This document shows, piece after piece, positions 7,715-16,971 of a stretch of DNA of 64,000 nucleotides. This DNA is from Rosettibacter firmus (GTDB taxonomy: Bacteria > Bacteroidota > Ignavibacteria > Ignavibacteriales > Melioribacteraceae), in NCBI RefSeq assembly GCF_036860695.1, contig NZ_JAYKGJ010000001.1, forward strand, positions 620,001 to 684,000. The letters are read 5' to 3'. The notes beneath the pieces were generated by a model. That model did no database searches and was not told the origin of the DNA. It saw only the letters and a list, made by a program, of their open reading frames with translations. A program made the translations under genes and the position numbers. Positions within the stretch are counted from its first letter, which is position 1. Each line of letters starts with the position of its first letter.

Positions 7715-10264
7715 ATGAATTTAAAACCCAAATTTTTATTCTTTATCTTAATCTTTCTTTTTTACTCAAATTTAATCTCAGAAATTAAGATTAAATCTCT
7801 TGTTTTTAATTCAATTGATGATACCTGCTATTTTGAACCTTCCACTAGAAAAATTATTTTATTTAATCAGAACTGGAAAGTTTACGAAGAAGATAATCCA
7901 GAAAAAAAAATTAATACTTCACTCCCCTGTTCTTTTGAAGGTGCAACTACATTAATTTTTGAAAAATATTTTTACATTTCTAAAAACGAGTACCAAAATA
8001 ATGTCATAAAACTATGCTTTTTAGGAATTAACAACTCTGTTGAAATAAGCTTCAATAAATACAATATATTTAGAAAATACGGATCAGAAATCCCCTTCGA
8101 AATCGAAATTCCTAAAGACATTATAAAACCAGATTCTAAAAATAAAATAACACTAAAAGTTACTTTTGACTATGATAATTCTACAACTATTCCATTAAAA
8201 TCAGGTTATTTATTACCACGAACATCAGCAGGAATTTTAAGGAGTGTCTATTTAAAATTTATTCCCAATACTTTTATTGATGAATCTAATTTTTATTTCT
8301 CATTTCCTGAAAAACAAAATTATGCATTTGTTACATTTGAATCGATTATTAAAAATTATGATTTACTCAAAAAACAATCTGAAAACATCGAAGACTTACA
8401 TATTGAAATTAATGTACAACCAAAAAACTTTTTAGGAAATTCACAAAATTTTGTGTTTACTTTAAATGATAATAAAGAAATAAAAAGGAAATTTTATTTC
8501 ACAATACAAAATCCTGTTCTCTGGTCTCCCGAAACTCCTAATCTTTATATCTTTAAGGTAAGTTTATATTCAGGTAATCAGCTAATTGACGAAATTACAC
8601 AAGAAACAGGAATTTTTAATTTCAAAAGCGACAATACTTTGTTGCTGAATAATCAACCATTTTCATTTAAAGGAACAACTTATTACTTAGATGAAAGCAT
8701 TTATACAAAAACACCTTTGCAAGATAGAATTATAAACGATTTATTGTTAATAAAAAAGAGTGGTTTCAATTCTGTTAGATTTGCTAAGTCATATCCCAAT
8801 CCTTTTGCATTAAAATTTTGTCAGCAAATTGGACTATTTGCTTTAATCGAATTACCACTTAATTCAGCTCCAGAAGAAATATTACTTGATAATGAATTTC
8901 AAATAAGAGCACAAAACAAATTAAAAGAGTTAATTCATCAATATAGAAATTACTCCAATGCAATTTTAATTGGTTTAGGAAGTTCTTACCTGGCAGATTC
9001 TTATGTAACACAAAGGTTTATTAAAAAACTATTGAACAATATTGATAAAAGTATTTTTACTTATGCTTCTTTTGTTGGAATTCCTGGTTATAATTTTGCA
9101 GACTTAAATTTTTATGGACTGGAATTATATTCTTATCCAGTTGAAAAACTTGAAATGATTATCGATAGAGTAAATAATAATCCTGAAAAATATTTCATTA
9201 GCGAAGTTATCTATCCTAATTATGTTGGTAATTCATCAGGTTATCTCATAAAAAATTCTACAGAAGCACAGGCAAAATACTTTGAACTATTTCTTGAAAA
9301 TATTTCAAACACAAAATTAAGCGGATATTTTATTAATGGTTTATTCAACTATCCAGCCAATATTTATTCATTGTATGGAGGATACAATGAATATTATAAT
9401 TTCGGACTTTTACACAATAGAAATAATTTAAATTCCATCTCATTTCGTTTAGTTGAATCAATACAAAACAATAAACAAAAAGTTACTATTCCAATAGGTA
9501 TTGGTAAAAGTGAGAATAAATCATTCTTTATTTTTATTGCACTTGGACTCTCATTAATTTTAGCAATATTAATTAATTCAAGAAAACGCTTTAAAGAAGA
9601 TTGCACAAGAGCATTATTTCGACCTTATAATTTTTTTGCAGACTTAAGAGATCATAGAATTCTTTCAAGCTTATACACAATCATTTTAATGTTCATTGTT
9701 GCTGGTTCAATTTCTTTACTTTTTACAATAATTTTATACTATCTAAGATCAAACATACTTTTAGAAAAAATTTTATTAGCTTTTGGTAACAGTTGGTTAA
9801 TTAACTCTATCAGTTATCTTGCTTGGCATCCTGAGGCTTGTTTCATTTATCTTTTATTACTTTTTTTAATTAAAATTCTTATACTCAGCATAATTATAAA
9901 ATCTGCTAATATTTTCATTAAAACAAAAATTGATTTCCCGAGTATTTTTTATAGTGTTATATGGTCATTCTTCCCTTTAGTATTGATTATACCAGGTGAA
10001 TTAATTCTTTATAGAATATTGCTATTAAACAATTTTAATGCATACATCTTTATATTTATTGTGTTGATTATGTTATGGATAATTCAAAGACTGTTTAAAG
10101 GAATTAGTGTTCTATTCGAAGTTAATTCTGGTAAGGTTTATTTCTATAGCTTTTCATTAATTATAGTTATAGCAGGTATTATTATACTATACTATCAATA
10201 TACAGAATCAACTATTTATTTTATAAAAAATTCAATTAACCAATACGCTCAGATGTTACATTAA
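7715..10264 (+). CDS. GH2-like ectodomain fused to a multi-pass membrane domain, catalytic acid lost
   Basis: The 849 residues begin with a signal peptide (about 1-22). A glycoside hydrolase family 2 layout follows: jelly-roll sugar-binding domain (about 40-195), Ig-like sandwich (about 200-310) and a TIM barrel (about 315-580) with FKGTTYYLDES and GFNSVRFAKSYPNP. In GH2 the acid/base lies in a GNE motif; here the matching strand reads GLGSS (420-424), so Asn-Glu has become Ser-Ser. A Glu is kept at the nucleophile position (Glu497 in ISEVIYP), about 73 residues later, as expected. From about residue 600 there are six or so hydrophobic segments, loosely Yip1-like. Probably a carbohydrate-binding or sensing membrane protein and not an active beta-galactosidase (inference). 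It precedes smc by 12 bases. Confidence 0.75.
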   Translation: MNLKPKFLFFILIFLFYSNLISEIKIKSLVFNSIDDTCYFEPSTRKIILFNQNWKVYEEDNPEKKINTSLPCSFEGATTLIFEKYFYISKNEYQNNVIKLCFLGINNSVEISFNKYNIFRKYGSEIPFEIEIPKDIIKPDSKNKITLKVTFDYDNSTTIPLKSGYLLPRTSAGILRSVYLKFIPNTFIDESNFYFSFPEKQNYAFVTFESIIKNYDLLKKQSENIEDLHIEINVQPKNFLGNSQNFVFTLNDNKEIKRKFYFTIQNPVLWSPETPNLYIFKVSLYSGNQLIDEITQETGIFNFKSDNTLLLNNQPFSFKGTTYYLDESIYTKTPLQDRIINDLLLIKKSGFNSVRFAKSYPNPFALKFCQQIGLFALIELPLNSAPEEILLDNEFQIRAQNKLKELIHQYRNYSNAILIGLGSSYLADSYVTQRFIKKLLNNIDKSIFTYASFVGIPGYNFADLNFYGLELYSYPVEKLEMIIDRVNNNPEKYFISEVIYPNYVGNSSGYLIKNSTEAQAKYFELFLENISNTKLSGYFINGLFNYPANIYSLYGGYNEYYNFGLLHNRNNLNSISFRLVESIQNNKQKVTIPIGIGKSENKSFFIFIALGLSLILAILINSRKRFKEDCTRALFRPYNFFADLRDHRILSSLYTIILMFIVAGSISLLFTIILYYLRSNILLEKILLAFGNSWLINSISYLAWHPEACFIYLLLLFLIKILILSIIIKSANIFIKTKIDFPSIFYSVIWSFFPLVLIIPGELILYRILLLNNFNAYIFIFIVLIMLWIIQRLFKGISVLFEVNSGKVYFYSFSLIIVIAGIIILYYQYTESTIYFIKNSINQYAQMLH

Positions 10265-10270
10265 AGAGGA
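10264..10270 (+). promoter_or_regulatory. Ribosome binding site fixing the TTG start of smc
   Basis: AAGAGGA ends six bases before the TTG at 10277. No ATG or GTG in this frame gives the conserved SMC N-terminus, so this site decides the start. Confidence 0.8.
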
Positions 10271-10276
10271 AAGAAC

Positions 10277-13200
10277 TTGTTCCTATCAAAATTAGAAATA
10301 TTTGGCTTTAAGTCATTTGCAAATAGAACAGTTATAAACTTTAATCGTGGAATTACTGGAATAGTTGGACCTAATGGTTGTGGTAAAACTAATATAGTTG
10401 ATGCTATTCGATGGGTATTGGGAGAACAAAAAACCACAACGTTACGAAGTGATAAAATGGAAAATGTAATTTTTAACGGGACGAGAGAAAAAAAACCAAT
10501 GGGTATGGCTGAAGTTTCTCTTACTCTGGTTAACGATAAAGGTATTCTGCCATCTGAATATTCTGAAATTACTATAACAAGAAGAATATTTCGTTCTGGT
10601 GAAAGTGAATATCTTCTGAATAAAAATATTTGTCGTCTCAAAGATATTACAAATCTATTTATGGATACTGGCATTGGGACTAATGCTTATTCAGTCATTG
10701 AATTAAAAATGATCGAAACCATTTTAAGTAGCAAAGCTGATGAGAGAAGAAAATTATTTGAAGAAGCAGCAGGTGTAAACAAATACAAATTAAGAAGAAG
10801 ATTATCATTAAAAAAACTGGATGATATAAAAGCCGATTTAACACGTGTTAATGATATTGTCTCCGAAGTTGAAAAAAATGTAAGATCACTGGAACGACAG
10901 GCTAAACGAGCAGATCAATTTACTCAGATTCAATCAGTTTTAAGAGATAAAGAATTAAATTTAGCTGAAAGAGAGTTTGCACTCTTTCACGAAAAAAAAC
11001 AAAATCTTATAAATGAAATATCTTCCTTAATATCGCAAAAAGAAGAAATTGATAAAGAAATAAGAACAATTGAAAATGAATTAATAGTTTATCGCAATCA
11101 GATTAATTCAATAGAATCTGAATTACATAAAAAAAGAGTTGAAATTTCTGAGGTTTCCAATCAACAATATCAATTGCAAAAATCATTTTCTGTTTCAGAA
11201 GAAAAATTGAACTCGCTTTCAAATAATAAAATTAGAATAGAACAAGAAATCGAAGAGCTTAAAGAAAACATTGAAAAATATAAAACAGCTAATGAACAAT
11301 CCAAGCTCGAGTTAGTAGAATTCGAAAAGAATCTTGAAACAAAAAAACTGGATGTTAATAATTATGAGCAAATAATTTCACAAAAAAAGATTTTACTTGA
11401 TGAAAAAAGACAGGCACTAAAACAACTTAACCAGGAAAGATTTTCTCTTATTAAAGAAATTTCTATTAAGGAAAATCTTGTAAACACATTAAATAAAGAA
11501 ATAAATAACTACAACGAAAGAATCGAAAAACTCAATAATAAAATTCTTAATATCACAAATAGAATTGCAAAAACAGTTGGATTCATAGAAGAACTATCAA
11601 ACGAAAAAGCTGAAGCAGAAAATAGATTAAATCAAACAGGTTTTCAACTTGCACAAAACCAGAAAGAAAAAGAAAGATTAGAAAAAGAACTTAATGAACT
11701 AAAAGAAAAAGAAATTGAACAAAAAACATTTTTGTTTAGCTTAAAAGAAAAAATTAACTTCTTACAAACACTCATAACAAATCTCGAAGGACTTTCGAGT
11801 GGAACAAAAGTTTTACTCGAAAGCAAAAACTGGTCTGATAAAGAAAAAAACATTTTCGCCGATGCTGGCAATACACAGGAAAAATATCGATTTGCACTCG
11901 AAGCTGCACTTAAAACAGCACTAAATAATTTATTAATTAATGAAATTACTGATTTACAAAACGCTGTAGAATTTCTAAAGAATAACGAACTTGGCAAGGC
12001 ATCTTTTATTTTATTAAAAAGTGATTTTAATAAGAAATTAACTTTACTCGATAGAATAAACAAATACAATCTGAAGAAAAAAATAAAAAAGCTCGAAAAA
12101 GAAAATTCATTTATTGGTTGGGCTAACAATTTTGTGGAAACTTCAGATGAATGGAAATATTTCTTTGAACAACTTCTCTCTTCTTTTGCAATAATTAGTG
12201 ATTTTAAAAATGCTATTACACTTTTCAAGAAATATCCTGACTTCAATTTTGTAACATTAGATGGCGATTTAATACTAAATAATGGCATAATAGAAGCAGG
12301 ATCTCTCCCTAAAGAAGATGAAACAATATTTGGAAGAAAACAATTACTTGAAAATCTTAAAAAAGAATTTCCCGTTCACGAAACCAATCTCGAGTCTTTA
12401 AAAAAAGAAATTTCCACATTAGAAGAAAAAATTGCTGCAATTGATCTTAAAAATTTAAGTGATAGAGAAAAATTAATTGCAAATGATATTTCTAACATCG
12501 AAAAACAAATTTCTCAACTTGAATATGAAAAGAAAAAATCTGATGAAGAAATTGATCTGGCTCGAAAGGAAATTCAGGAATTAGCAGAAAAATCAAATGA
12601 ACTTGATAATCAACTTGAAGAAGAAAAAAAATCATTAAATATTCTTTACGATAAACGCAATGAAATTGATAATCAAATAATTGCACACGAAAAAGAACTT
12701 CAAACTTTCGAAGAAGAATATTCTTCTATACTTAATTTGTTTAACGAGCACAAACTTGAATTAGAAAGACTGAATGGTAGAATTAAAAATATATTAAACA
12801 CAATTAATCATAATGAAAATGAAATCACCAATACTCTTAAAGGAATAGAAAAAAGACAGAACGATTTAATAAATAATAAATCAGAAAGTGAAACACTAAA
12901 AAATACTCTGGAGAGTTTAAAAACTGAACTCGAAAATGTATTGCAACTTAAAAATAGACTTGAAGAAGAAGAAACAAAAATTGAAACTAACTTATCGAGT
13001 TTAAAAAACGAAGCTTCAAAATATGAAAATCAATTAAGAGAACTTAGAAATAAAAGACAGGAAGTTTCCGACAAAATTCATTCACTTGAAATAAAAGAAA
13101 ATGAAATAAATTATAAAATCGAAAGTATTCAACAACATATAAAAGAAAATTATTCAATTGATCTTGAATTAAAACAATTTGATGATTTACAAACTTTCAA

Positions 13201-13870
13201 TTACGAAGAAACTTCTCAAGAAGTTAATAGACTAAAAGAAAAACTAAAAAGTCTTGGTCCTGTAAATTTACTTGCTTATTCAGAATATGAAGAAGAGAAA
13301 AAGCGACTTGATTTCTTACATCAACAACGAGACGATCTGATTGAATCCGAAAAAGATTTAATTAAAACAATTCACGAAATAAATGAAACTGCACAAAAAC
13401 TATTTCTTGATACTTTTGAGCAAATCAGAAAAAATTTCATAAAAATCTTTCAAACACTTTTTAATCCTGGAGACGAAGCTGACTTAACACTCGAAGAAAA
13501 TGTTGATCCTCTGGAAGCTAAAATTGAAATAATAGCTAAACCAAAAGGAAAAAGACCGACTTCAATTGAATTATTATCTGGAGGAGAAAAAACTTTAACA
13601 GCAACTGCTCTTTTATTTGCTATTTATCTTGTTAAACCAAGTCCATTCTGTATTCTTGATGAAGTTGATGCTCCTTTAGATGATGCAAATATTGATAGAT
13701 TTACTAAACTTCTAAAAGAATTTAGCAAAGACACACAATTTATCATAGTAACACATAACAAAAGAACTATGGAAGCTGCAGAAACAATGTACGGTGTAAC
13801 AATGCAGGAAGAAGGAATTTCAAAACTTGTAGGTGTAAGATTCGAAGAAATACCAGAATATCAGGATTAA
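10277..13870 (+). CDS. smc: Chromosome segregation protein SMC
   Basis: SMC is the ATPase core of the bacterial condensin that organises and segregates chromosomes. The 1197 residues show the N-terminal FKSFANRT and Walker A GPNGCGKT (31-38). Two very long coiled coils surround a hinge (about 510-680). The C-terminal head has the ABC signature LLSGGEKTLTA and Walker B ILDEVDAPLDD. Length is typical. It starts with TTG behind a strong AAGAGGA site, and the resulting MFLSKLEIFGFKSF is the standard family start. ScpA and ScpB are not in the window. The stop is followed after one base by a HAD phosphatase gene. Confidence 0.98.
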   Translation: MFLSKLEIFGFKSFANRTVINFNRGITGIVGPNGCGKTNIVDAIRWVLGEQKTTTLRSDKMENVIFNGTREKKPMGMAEVSLTLVNDKGILPSEYSEITITRRIFRSGESEYLLNKNICRLKDITNLFMDTGIGTNAYSVIELKMIETILSSKADERRKLFEEAAGVNKYKLRRRLSLKKLDDIKADLTRVNDIVSEVEKNVRSLERQAKRADQFTQIQSVLRDKELNLAEREFALFHEKKQNLINEISSLISQKEEIDKEIRTIENELIVYRNQINSIESELHKKRVEISEVSNQQYQLQKSFSVSEEKLNSLSNNKIRIEQEIEELKENIEKYKTANEQSKLELVEFEKNLETKKLDVNNYEQIISQKKILLDEKRQALKQLNQERFSLIKEISIKENLVNTLNKEINNYNERIEKLNNKILNITNRIAKTVGFIEELSNEKAEAENRLNQTGFQLAQNQKEKERLEKELNELKEKEIEQKTFLFSLKEKINFLQTLITNLEGLSSGTKVLLESKNWSDKEKNIFADAGNTQEKYRFALEAALKTALNNLLINEITDLQNAVEFLKNNELGKASFILLKSDFNKKLTLLDRINKYNLKKKIKKLEKENSFIGWANNFVETSDEWKYFFEQLLSSFAIISDFKNAITLFKKYPDFNFVTLDGDLILNNGIIEAGSLPKEDETIFGRKQLLENLKKEFPVHETNLESLKKEISTLEEKIAAIDLKNLSDREKLIANDISNIEKQISQLEYEKKKSDEEIDLARKEIQELAEKSNELDNQLEEEKKSLNILYDKRNEIDNQIIAHEKELQTFEEEYSSILNLFNEHKLELERLNGRIKNILNTINHNENEITNTLKGIEKRQNDLINNKSESETLKNTLESLKTELENVLQLKNRLEEEETKIETNLSSLKNEASKYENQLRELRNKRQEVSDKIHSLEIKENEINYKIESIQQHIKENYSIDLELKQFDDLQTFNYEETSQEVNRLKEKLKSLGPVNLLAYSEYEEEKKRLDFLHQQRDDLIESEKDLIKTIHEINETAQKLFLDTFEQIRKNFIKIFQTLFNPGDEADLTLEENVDPLEAKIEIIAKPKGKRPTSIELLSGGEKTLTATALLFAIYLVKPSPFCILDEVDAPLDDANIDRFTKLLKEFSKDTQFIIVTHNKRTMEAAETMYGVTMQEEGISKLVGVRFEEIPEYQD

Positions 13871-13871
13871 T

Positions 13872-14594
13872 ATGATAGAAAGACAATTTAAAATATTTGT
13901 AGACTTTGATGGAACAATTACAAAAGAGGATATTGGGGAATTGATGTTTTTAAAATTTGGTGATGCTCAAAAAGCAAAAGAAATTGTTAACGATTGGATT
14001 AATGAAAAAATTAACGCACGTCAATCCTGGCAAATGCTTTGTAATACAATTAAGAATTTAGATTTACAAAAATTTGATGAATTCCTATTAAATTCTGAGA
14101 TCGATCCTTCATTCAAACATTTTATTAATTATTGCAAAGAAAATAATTATGAATTAAGAATACTTAGCGATGGTCTTGATTATTACATAAATAAAATTCT
14201 TGAAAAAGAAGATTTATCTTATATACAGGTCTATTGCAACAAACTAACTTTTGACAACAATGGCAATTTAATCCCAGTTTTTCCTTATACAGACGAAGAA
14301 TGTACAAGATGTGCTAATTGTAAAAGAAATCACGTTCTAAATTACAGTGGTGATGACGAATTCAGCATTTACATAGGAGATGGATATTCAGATGTTTGTC
14401 CTGCACAATACTGCGATTTTATTTTTGCTAAAAAATCATTATTAAAATATTGCGAAATAAATAGAATAACTTATTTCCCCTATTCAGATTTTAATGATGT
14501 AATAAAACGACTTGAAGAATTAAAACAACGAAAAAGATTAAAGAAAAGATATCAAGCAGAACTAAAAAGAAGAGAAATATATATACAAGGGTAA
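13872..14594 (+). CDS. HAD-IB phosphatase, MtnX/SerB-like
   Basis: A 240-residue HAD hydrolase. Motif I is FVDFDGTITKED, with the two nucleophile/acid aspartates; motif II is RILSDGLD and motif IV is IGDGYSDVCPA. It resembles the MtnX-like group (2-hydroxy-3-keto-5-methylthiopentenyl-1-phosphate phosphatase) more than phosphoserine phosphatase. It carries a Cys cluster TRCANCKRNH in the part after the cap, common in that group and possibly metal-binding. The C-terminal 25 residues are strongly basic (KRLKKRYQAELKRRE). No other methionine salvage genes are nearby, so the substrate is open. It is one base downstream of smc and clearly in the same transcript. Confidence 0.78.
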   Translation: MIERQFKIFVDFDGTITKEDIGELMFLKFGDAQKAKEIVNDWINEKINARQSWQMLCNTIKNLDLQKFDEFLLNSEIDPSFKHFINYCKENNYELRILSDGLDYYINKILEKEDLSYIQVYCNKLTFDNNGNLIPVFPYTDEECTRCANCKRNHVLNYSGDDEFSIYIGDGYSDVCPAQYCDFIFAKKSLLKYCEINRITYFPYSDFNDVIKRLEELKQRKRLKKRYQAELKRREIYIQG

Positions 14595-14598
14595 TAAA

Positions 14599-15183
14599 TT
14601 GGCAGAAATAGCAAAAAAAATTTTTAAGTATCGTAGTTATACGCCCATACCATTTTTGATTTTAATGGTAATTTTTCAAAAGGCTACATTAATAAGTTTA
14701 ATTACAGGTTTTATCTTTGTTCTTATTGGCGAATTTTTCCGTCTATGGGGTGTATCTTATGCAGGTAGCGAAACCAGAACTACTGGACAGGTAGGCGGAA
14801 CTTTTTTAGTTGTTTCAGGTCCATATGCTTACGTTCGTAATCCATTATACTTTGGTAATATTTTAATTTATACTGGAATTGGTGTAATGTCTATGGCTTT
14901 ATATCCATACTTGCTTATAATTGCAATACTGTTTTTCTTATGGCAATATCAAACAATTATTAAAGAAGAAGAAGCTTTCTTACAAAAAAAATTTGGCAAG
15001 CAATACGAACATTATTTTAATTCTGTTCCAAGATGGATTCCTACTTTTACTAAATATAAAAATCCAGAAATTGAACAACCACCTTTTAATATTAAAGCTG
15101 GTTTAAAATCAGAGCGAAGAACATTACAGGCAATTTCTTTTACTATATTACTATTAATCATACTTTTTGTGGTTACAAATTGA
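14599..15183 (+). CDS. Isoprenylcysteine methyltransferase-like (ICMT/PEMT family) membrane protein
   Basis: This 194-residue membrane protein has about four or five hydrophobic segments and the conserved C-terminal SAM-binding signature of the family: GPYAYVRNPLYFGN, later EEAFLQKKFGKQYEHY. Family members methylate prenylcysteines, phospholipids or other membrane substrates; the bacterial substrate is generally unknown. It starts with TTG behind AAGG (14587-14590) and lies 4 bases after the HAD gene. It overlaps lpxB in a TTGA junction, so it is translationally coupled to lipid A synthesis. A role in envelope lipid modification is a guess from context. Confidence 0.82.
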   Translation: MAEIAKKIFKYRSYTPIPFLILMVIFQKATLISLITGFIFVLIGEFFRLWGVSYAGSETRTTGQVGGTFLVVSGPYAYVRNPLYFGNILIYTGIGVMSMALYPYLLIIAILFFLWQYQTIIKEEEAFLQKKFGKQYEHYFNSVPRWIPTFTKYKNPEIEQPPFNIKAGLKSERRTLQAISFTILLLIILFVVTN

Positions 15184-16316
15184 ACAAGAAAATAATGATA
15201 ATAGCAGGTGAAGCATCTGGCGATTTGCACGGTGCTGCTTTAATAAAAAAATTAAAAGAGCTTGATTCATCAATTGAATTTTTTGGTATTGGTGGAGATA
15301 AAATGATCGATGCTGGATTACATGCACTTTTTCATATTAAAAAAATGGCATTTCTTGGATTTACTGAAATTATAAGACATTTACCTTTTATCAGTTATGT
15401 TCAAAAAAAATTAATTGATTATGTTCTTTCAGAAAATATTATGACCATCGTTTTGATAGATTATCCTGGATTTAATCTGAGAATTGCAAAAAAACTAAAA
15501 AAACTGGGAAGAAAAATTATTTACTACATTTCTCCACAGGTATGGGCATGGGGAAAAAAAAGAATAAATAAAATCAAAAAATTAATTGATAAAATGATTG
15601 TAGTATTTGCATTCGAAGAAAAATTGTACAAGGAAAAATCTATTGATACTTCATATGTTGGTCATCCATTGATTGAGCACATTAAAAACTACAATTACTT
15701 ATCAAAGGATGAACTCTTTGAAAAATTTTCACTTGATAAAGAAAAAGAAATATTACTACTTCTTCCTGGAAGCAGAAAACATGAAATTAAAAAAATATTT
15801 CCTGAGTTAATTAAAGCAGCAGATCAATTAGCAACAAATTTTAATCTACAGATTGTAGTTGCTTGTGCAGATAATATCAACGAAAATATTTTTAAGGATT
15901 TAAGTGATATTAAAAATTATAAAATTATAAAAGGTTATACTTACGATCTTTTCAAACATTCATATTTTGGTATCATAAAGTCTGGAACTTCAACACTTGA
16001 AGCTGGTTACTTTAAACTTCCTTTTGTTGTCGTTTATTCAACCAATGCTTTAACATACTGGCTCGGAAAAATTTTTGTTAAAATTGATTCAATTGCTATG
16101 GTAAATATCTTACTTGGCGAAAAAGTTATAGATGAACTTATTCAAAAAGAAATGAATTCAAAAAATCTTTACTTAACCTGTTATAACATTCTTTCTAATG
16201 AATTAAAGTATAAAGAAATAAAAGAAAAATTATCTCGTGTTAAATTATTATTAGGCGAAGACGGTGCTTCTGAAAAAGCAGCAAGAATTATTTATTCGGT
16301 TCTAAATGAAGCTTAG
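15180..16316 (+). CDS. lpxB: Lipid-A-disaccharide synthase
   Basis: LpxB condenses UDP-2,3-diacylglucosamine with lipid X to make the lipid A disaccharide at the inner membrane. Signatures in the 378 residues are IIAGEASGDLHGA (N-terminus), ISPQVWAWGKKR, YVGHPLIEH, LLPGSRKHEI and the donor-binding KSGTSTLEAGY. Length matches the family. It starts with TTG within the stop codon of the previous gene and overlaps the following acyltransferase by 11 bases. With the acyltransferase and lpxK it forms a lipid A operon. Confidence 0.97.
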   Translation: MNKKIMIIAGEASGDLHGAALIKKLKELDSSIEFFGIGGDKMIDAGLHALFHIKKMAFLGFTEIIRHLPFISYVQKKLIDYVLSENIMTIVLIDYPGFNLRIAKKLKKLGRKIIYYISPQVWAWGKKRINKIKKLIDKMIVVFAFEEKLYKEKSIDTSYVGHPLIEHIKNYNYLSKDELFEKFSLDKEKEILLLLPGSRKHEIKKIFPELIKAADQLATNFNLQIVVACADNINENIFKDLSDIKNYKIIKGYTYDLFKHSYFGIIKSGTSTLEAGYFKLPFVVVYSTNALTYWLGKIFVKIDSIAMVNILLGEKVIDELIQKEMNSKNLYLTCYNILSNELKYKEIKEKLSRVKLLLGEDGASEKAARIIYSVLNEA

Positions 16317-16971
16317 TAATTTTCAAAAAAAAGTACTTAGAAAAATTGGATTTTACATTGCAGATATTGCTGTTAATATTCTTTTGAAAACCTGTAAAAT
16401 AAAAATTCATAAAAGAGAAATTATTAATGATTTAATATTGAGAAAACAAAATTTTATTGTTGCATTCTGGCATGGTTATATGATGATTGGATGGTATTTA
16501 CATAGAAATTTAAATTGTGCTGCACTTGTAAGTAGAAGTAAAGATGGTGAACTATTAGCCCATGTATTAAAAAAATGGGGTTACAAAGTTATACGTGGTT
16601 CAAGTCATATTGGTGGAAACGAAGCAATGGAAAATATTGTGGAATTATTAAAACAAAAAAATAATCTTGTTATAACTCCCGATGGACCAACAGGTCCAAT
16701 CTATAAAATGAAAGCAGGTGCTGTTGTGGCTGCAAAAAAAACTCAAGTACCATTAATTCTTACTGGAATTTGTAGTAATAAAAAAATTAATTTGAAAAGC
16801 TGGGATAAATTTGAAATACCACTACCATTTAGTAAAATTAATGTTCTCTATTCTGAACCAATTTATATTAGCAATACTCTTACTTATGATGAAACATCAA
16901 GATTGATACAGGACTGTGAAAATAAACTAAATAATTTACAAGAGGATGTTAGAAAGCTTTGCTTAAGTTAA
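16306..16971 (+). CDS. DUF374 lysophospholipid acyltransferase-like protein
   Basis: A 221-residue protein of the DUF374 family, related to LPLAT/LpxL-type acyltransferases. Motifs are VAFWHGYMM (HxxxxD/E-like acyl-transfer histidine region), SRSKDGELLAHVLKKWG, VIRGSSHIGGNEAM and TPDGPTGPIYKMKAGAV. The position between lpxB and lpxK, overlapping both (11 and 13 bases), suggests acylation of a lipid A precursor. It could replace LpxL/LpxM-type late acyltransferases, which are not in this window (inference). N-terminal residues are amphipathic, fitting peripheral membrane attachment. Confidence 0.85.
   Translation: MKLSNFQKKVLRKIGFYIADIAVNILLKTCKIKIHKREIINDLILRKQNFIVAFWHGYMMIGWYLHRNLNCAALVSRSKDGELLAHVLKKWGYKVIRGSSHIGGNEAMENIVELLKQKNNLVITPDGPTGPIYKMKAGAVVAAKKTQVPLILTGICSNKKINLKSWDKFEIPLPFSKINVLYSEPIYISNTLTYDETSRLIQDCENKLNNLQEDVRKLCLS

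Noticed and set aside
10261-10674. Antisense open frame opposite the smc start
   Set aside because: It overlaps the conserved Walker A region of smc and has no domain or ribosome site; an opposite-strand shadow.
11644-12288. Long antisense open frame (214 codons) within smc
   Set aside because: It lies entirely opposite the SMC coiled-coil/hinge coding region; its composition (Ser/Phe/Leu-rich) is the mirror of Lys/Glu-rich codons, and it has no recognisable domain.
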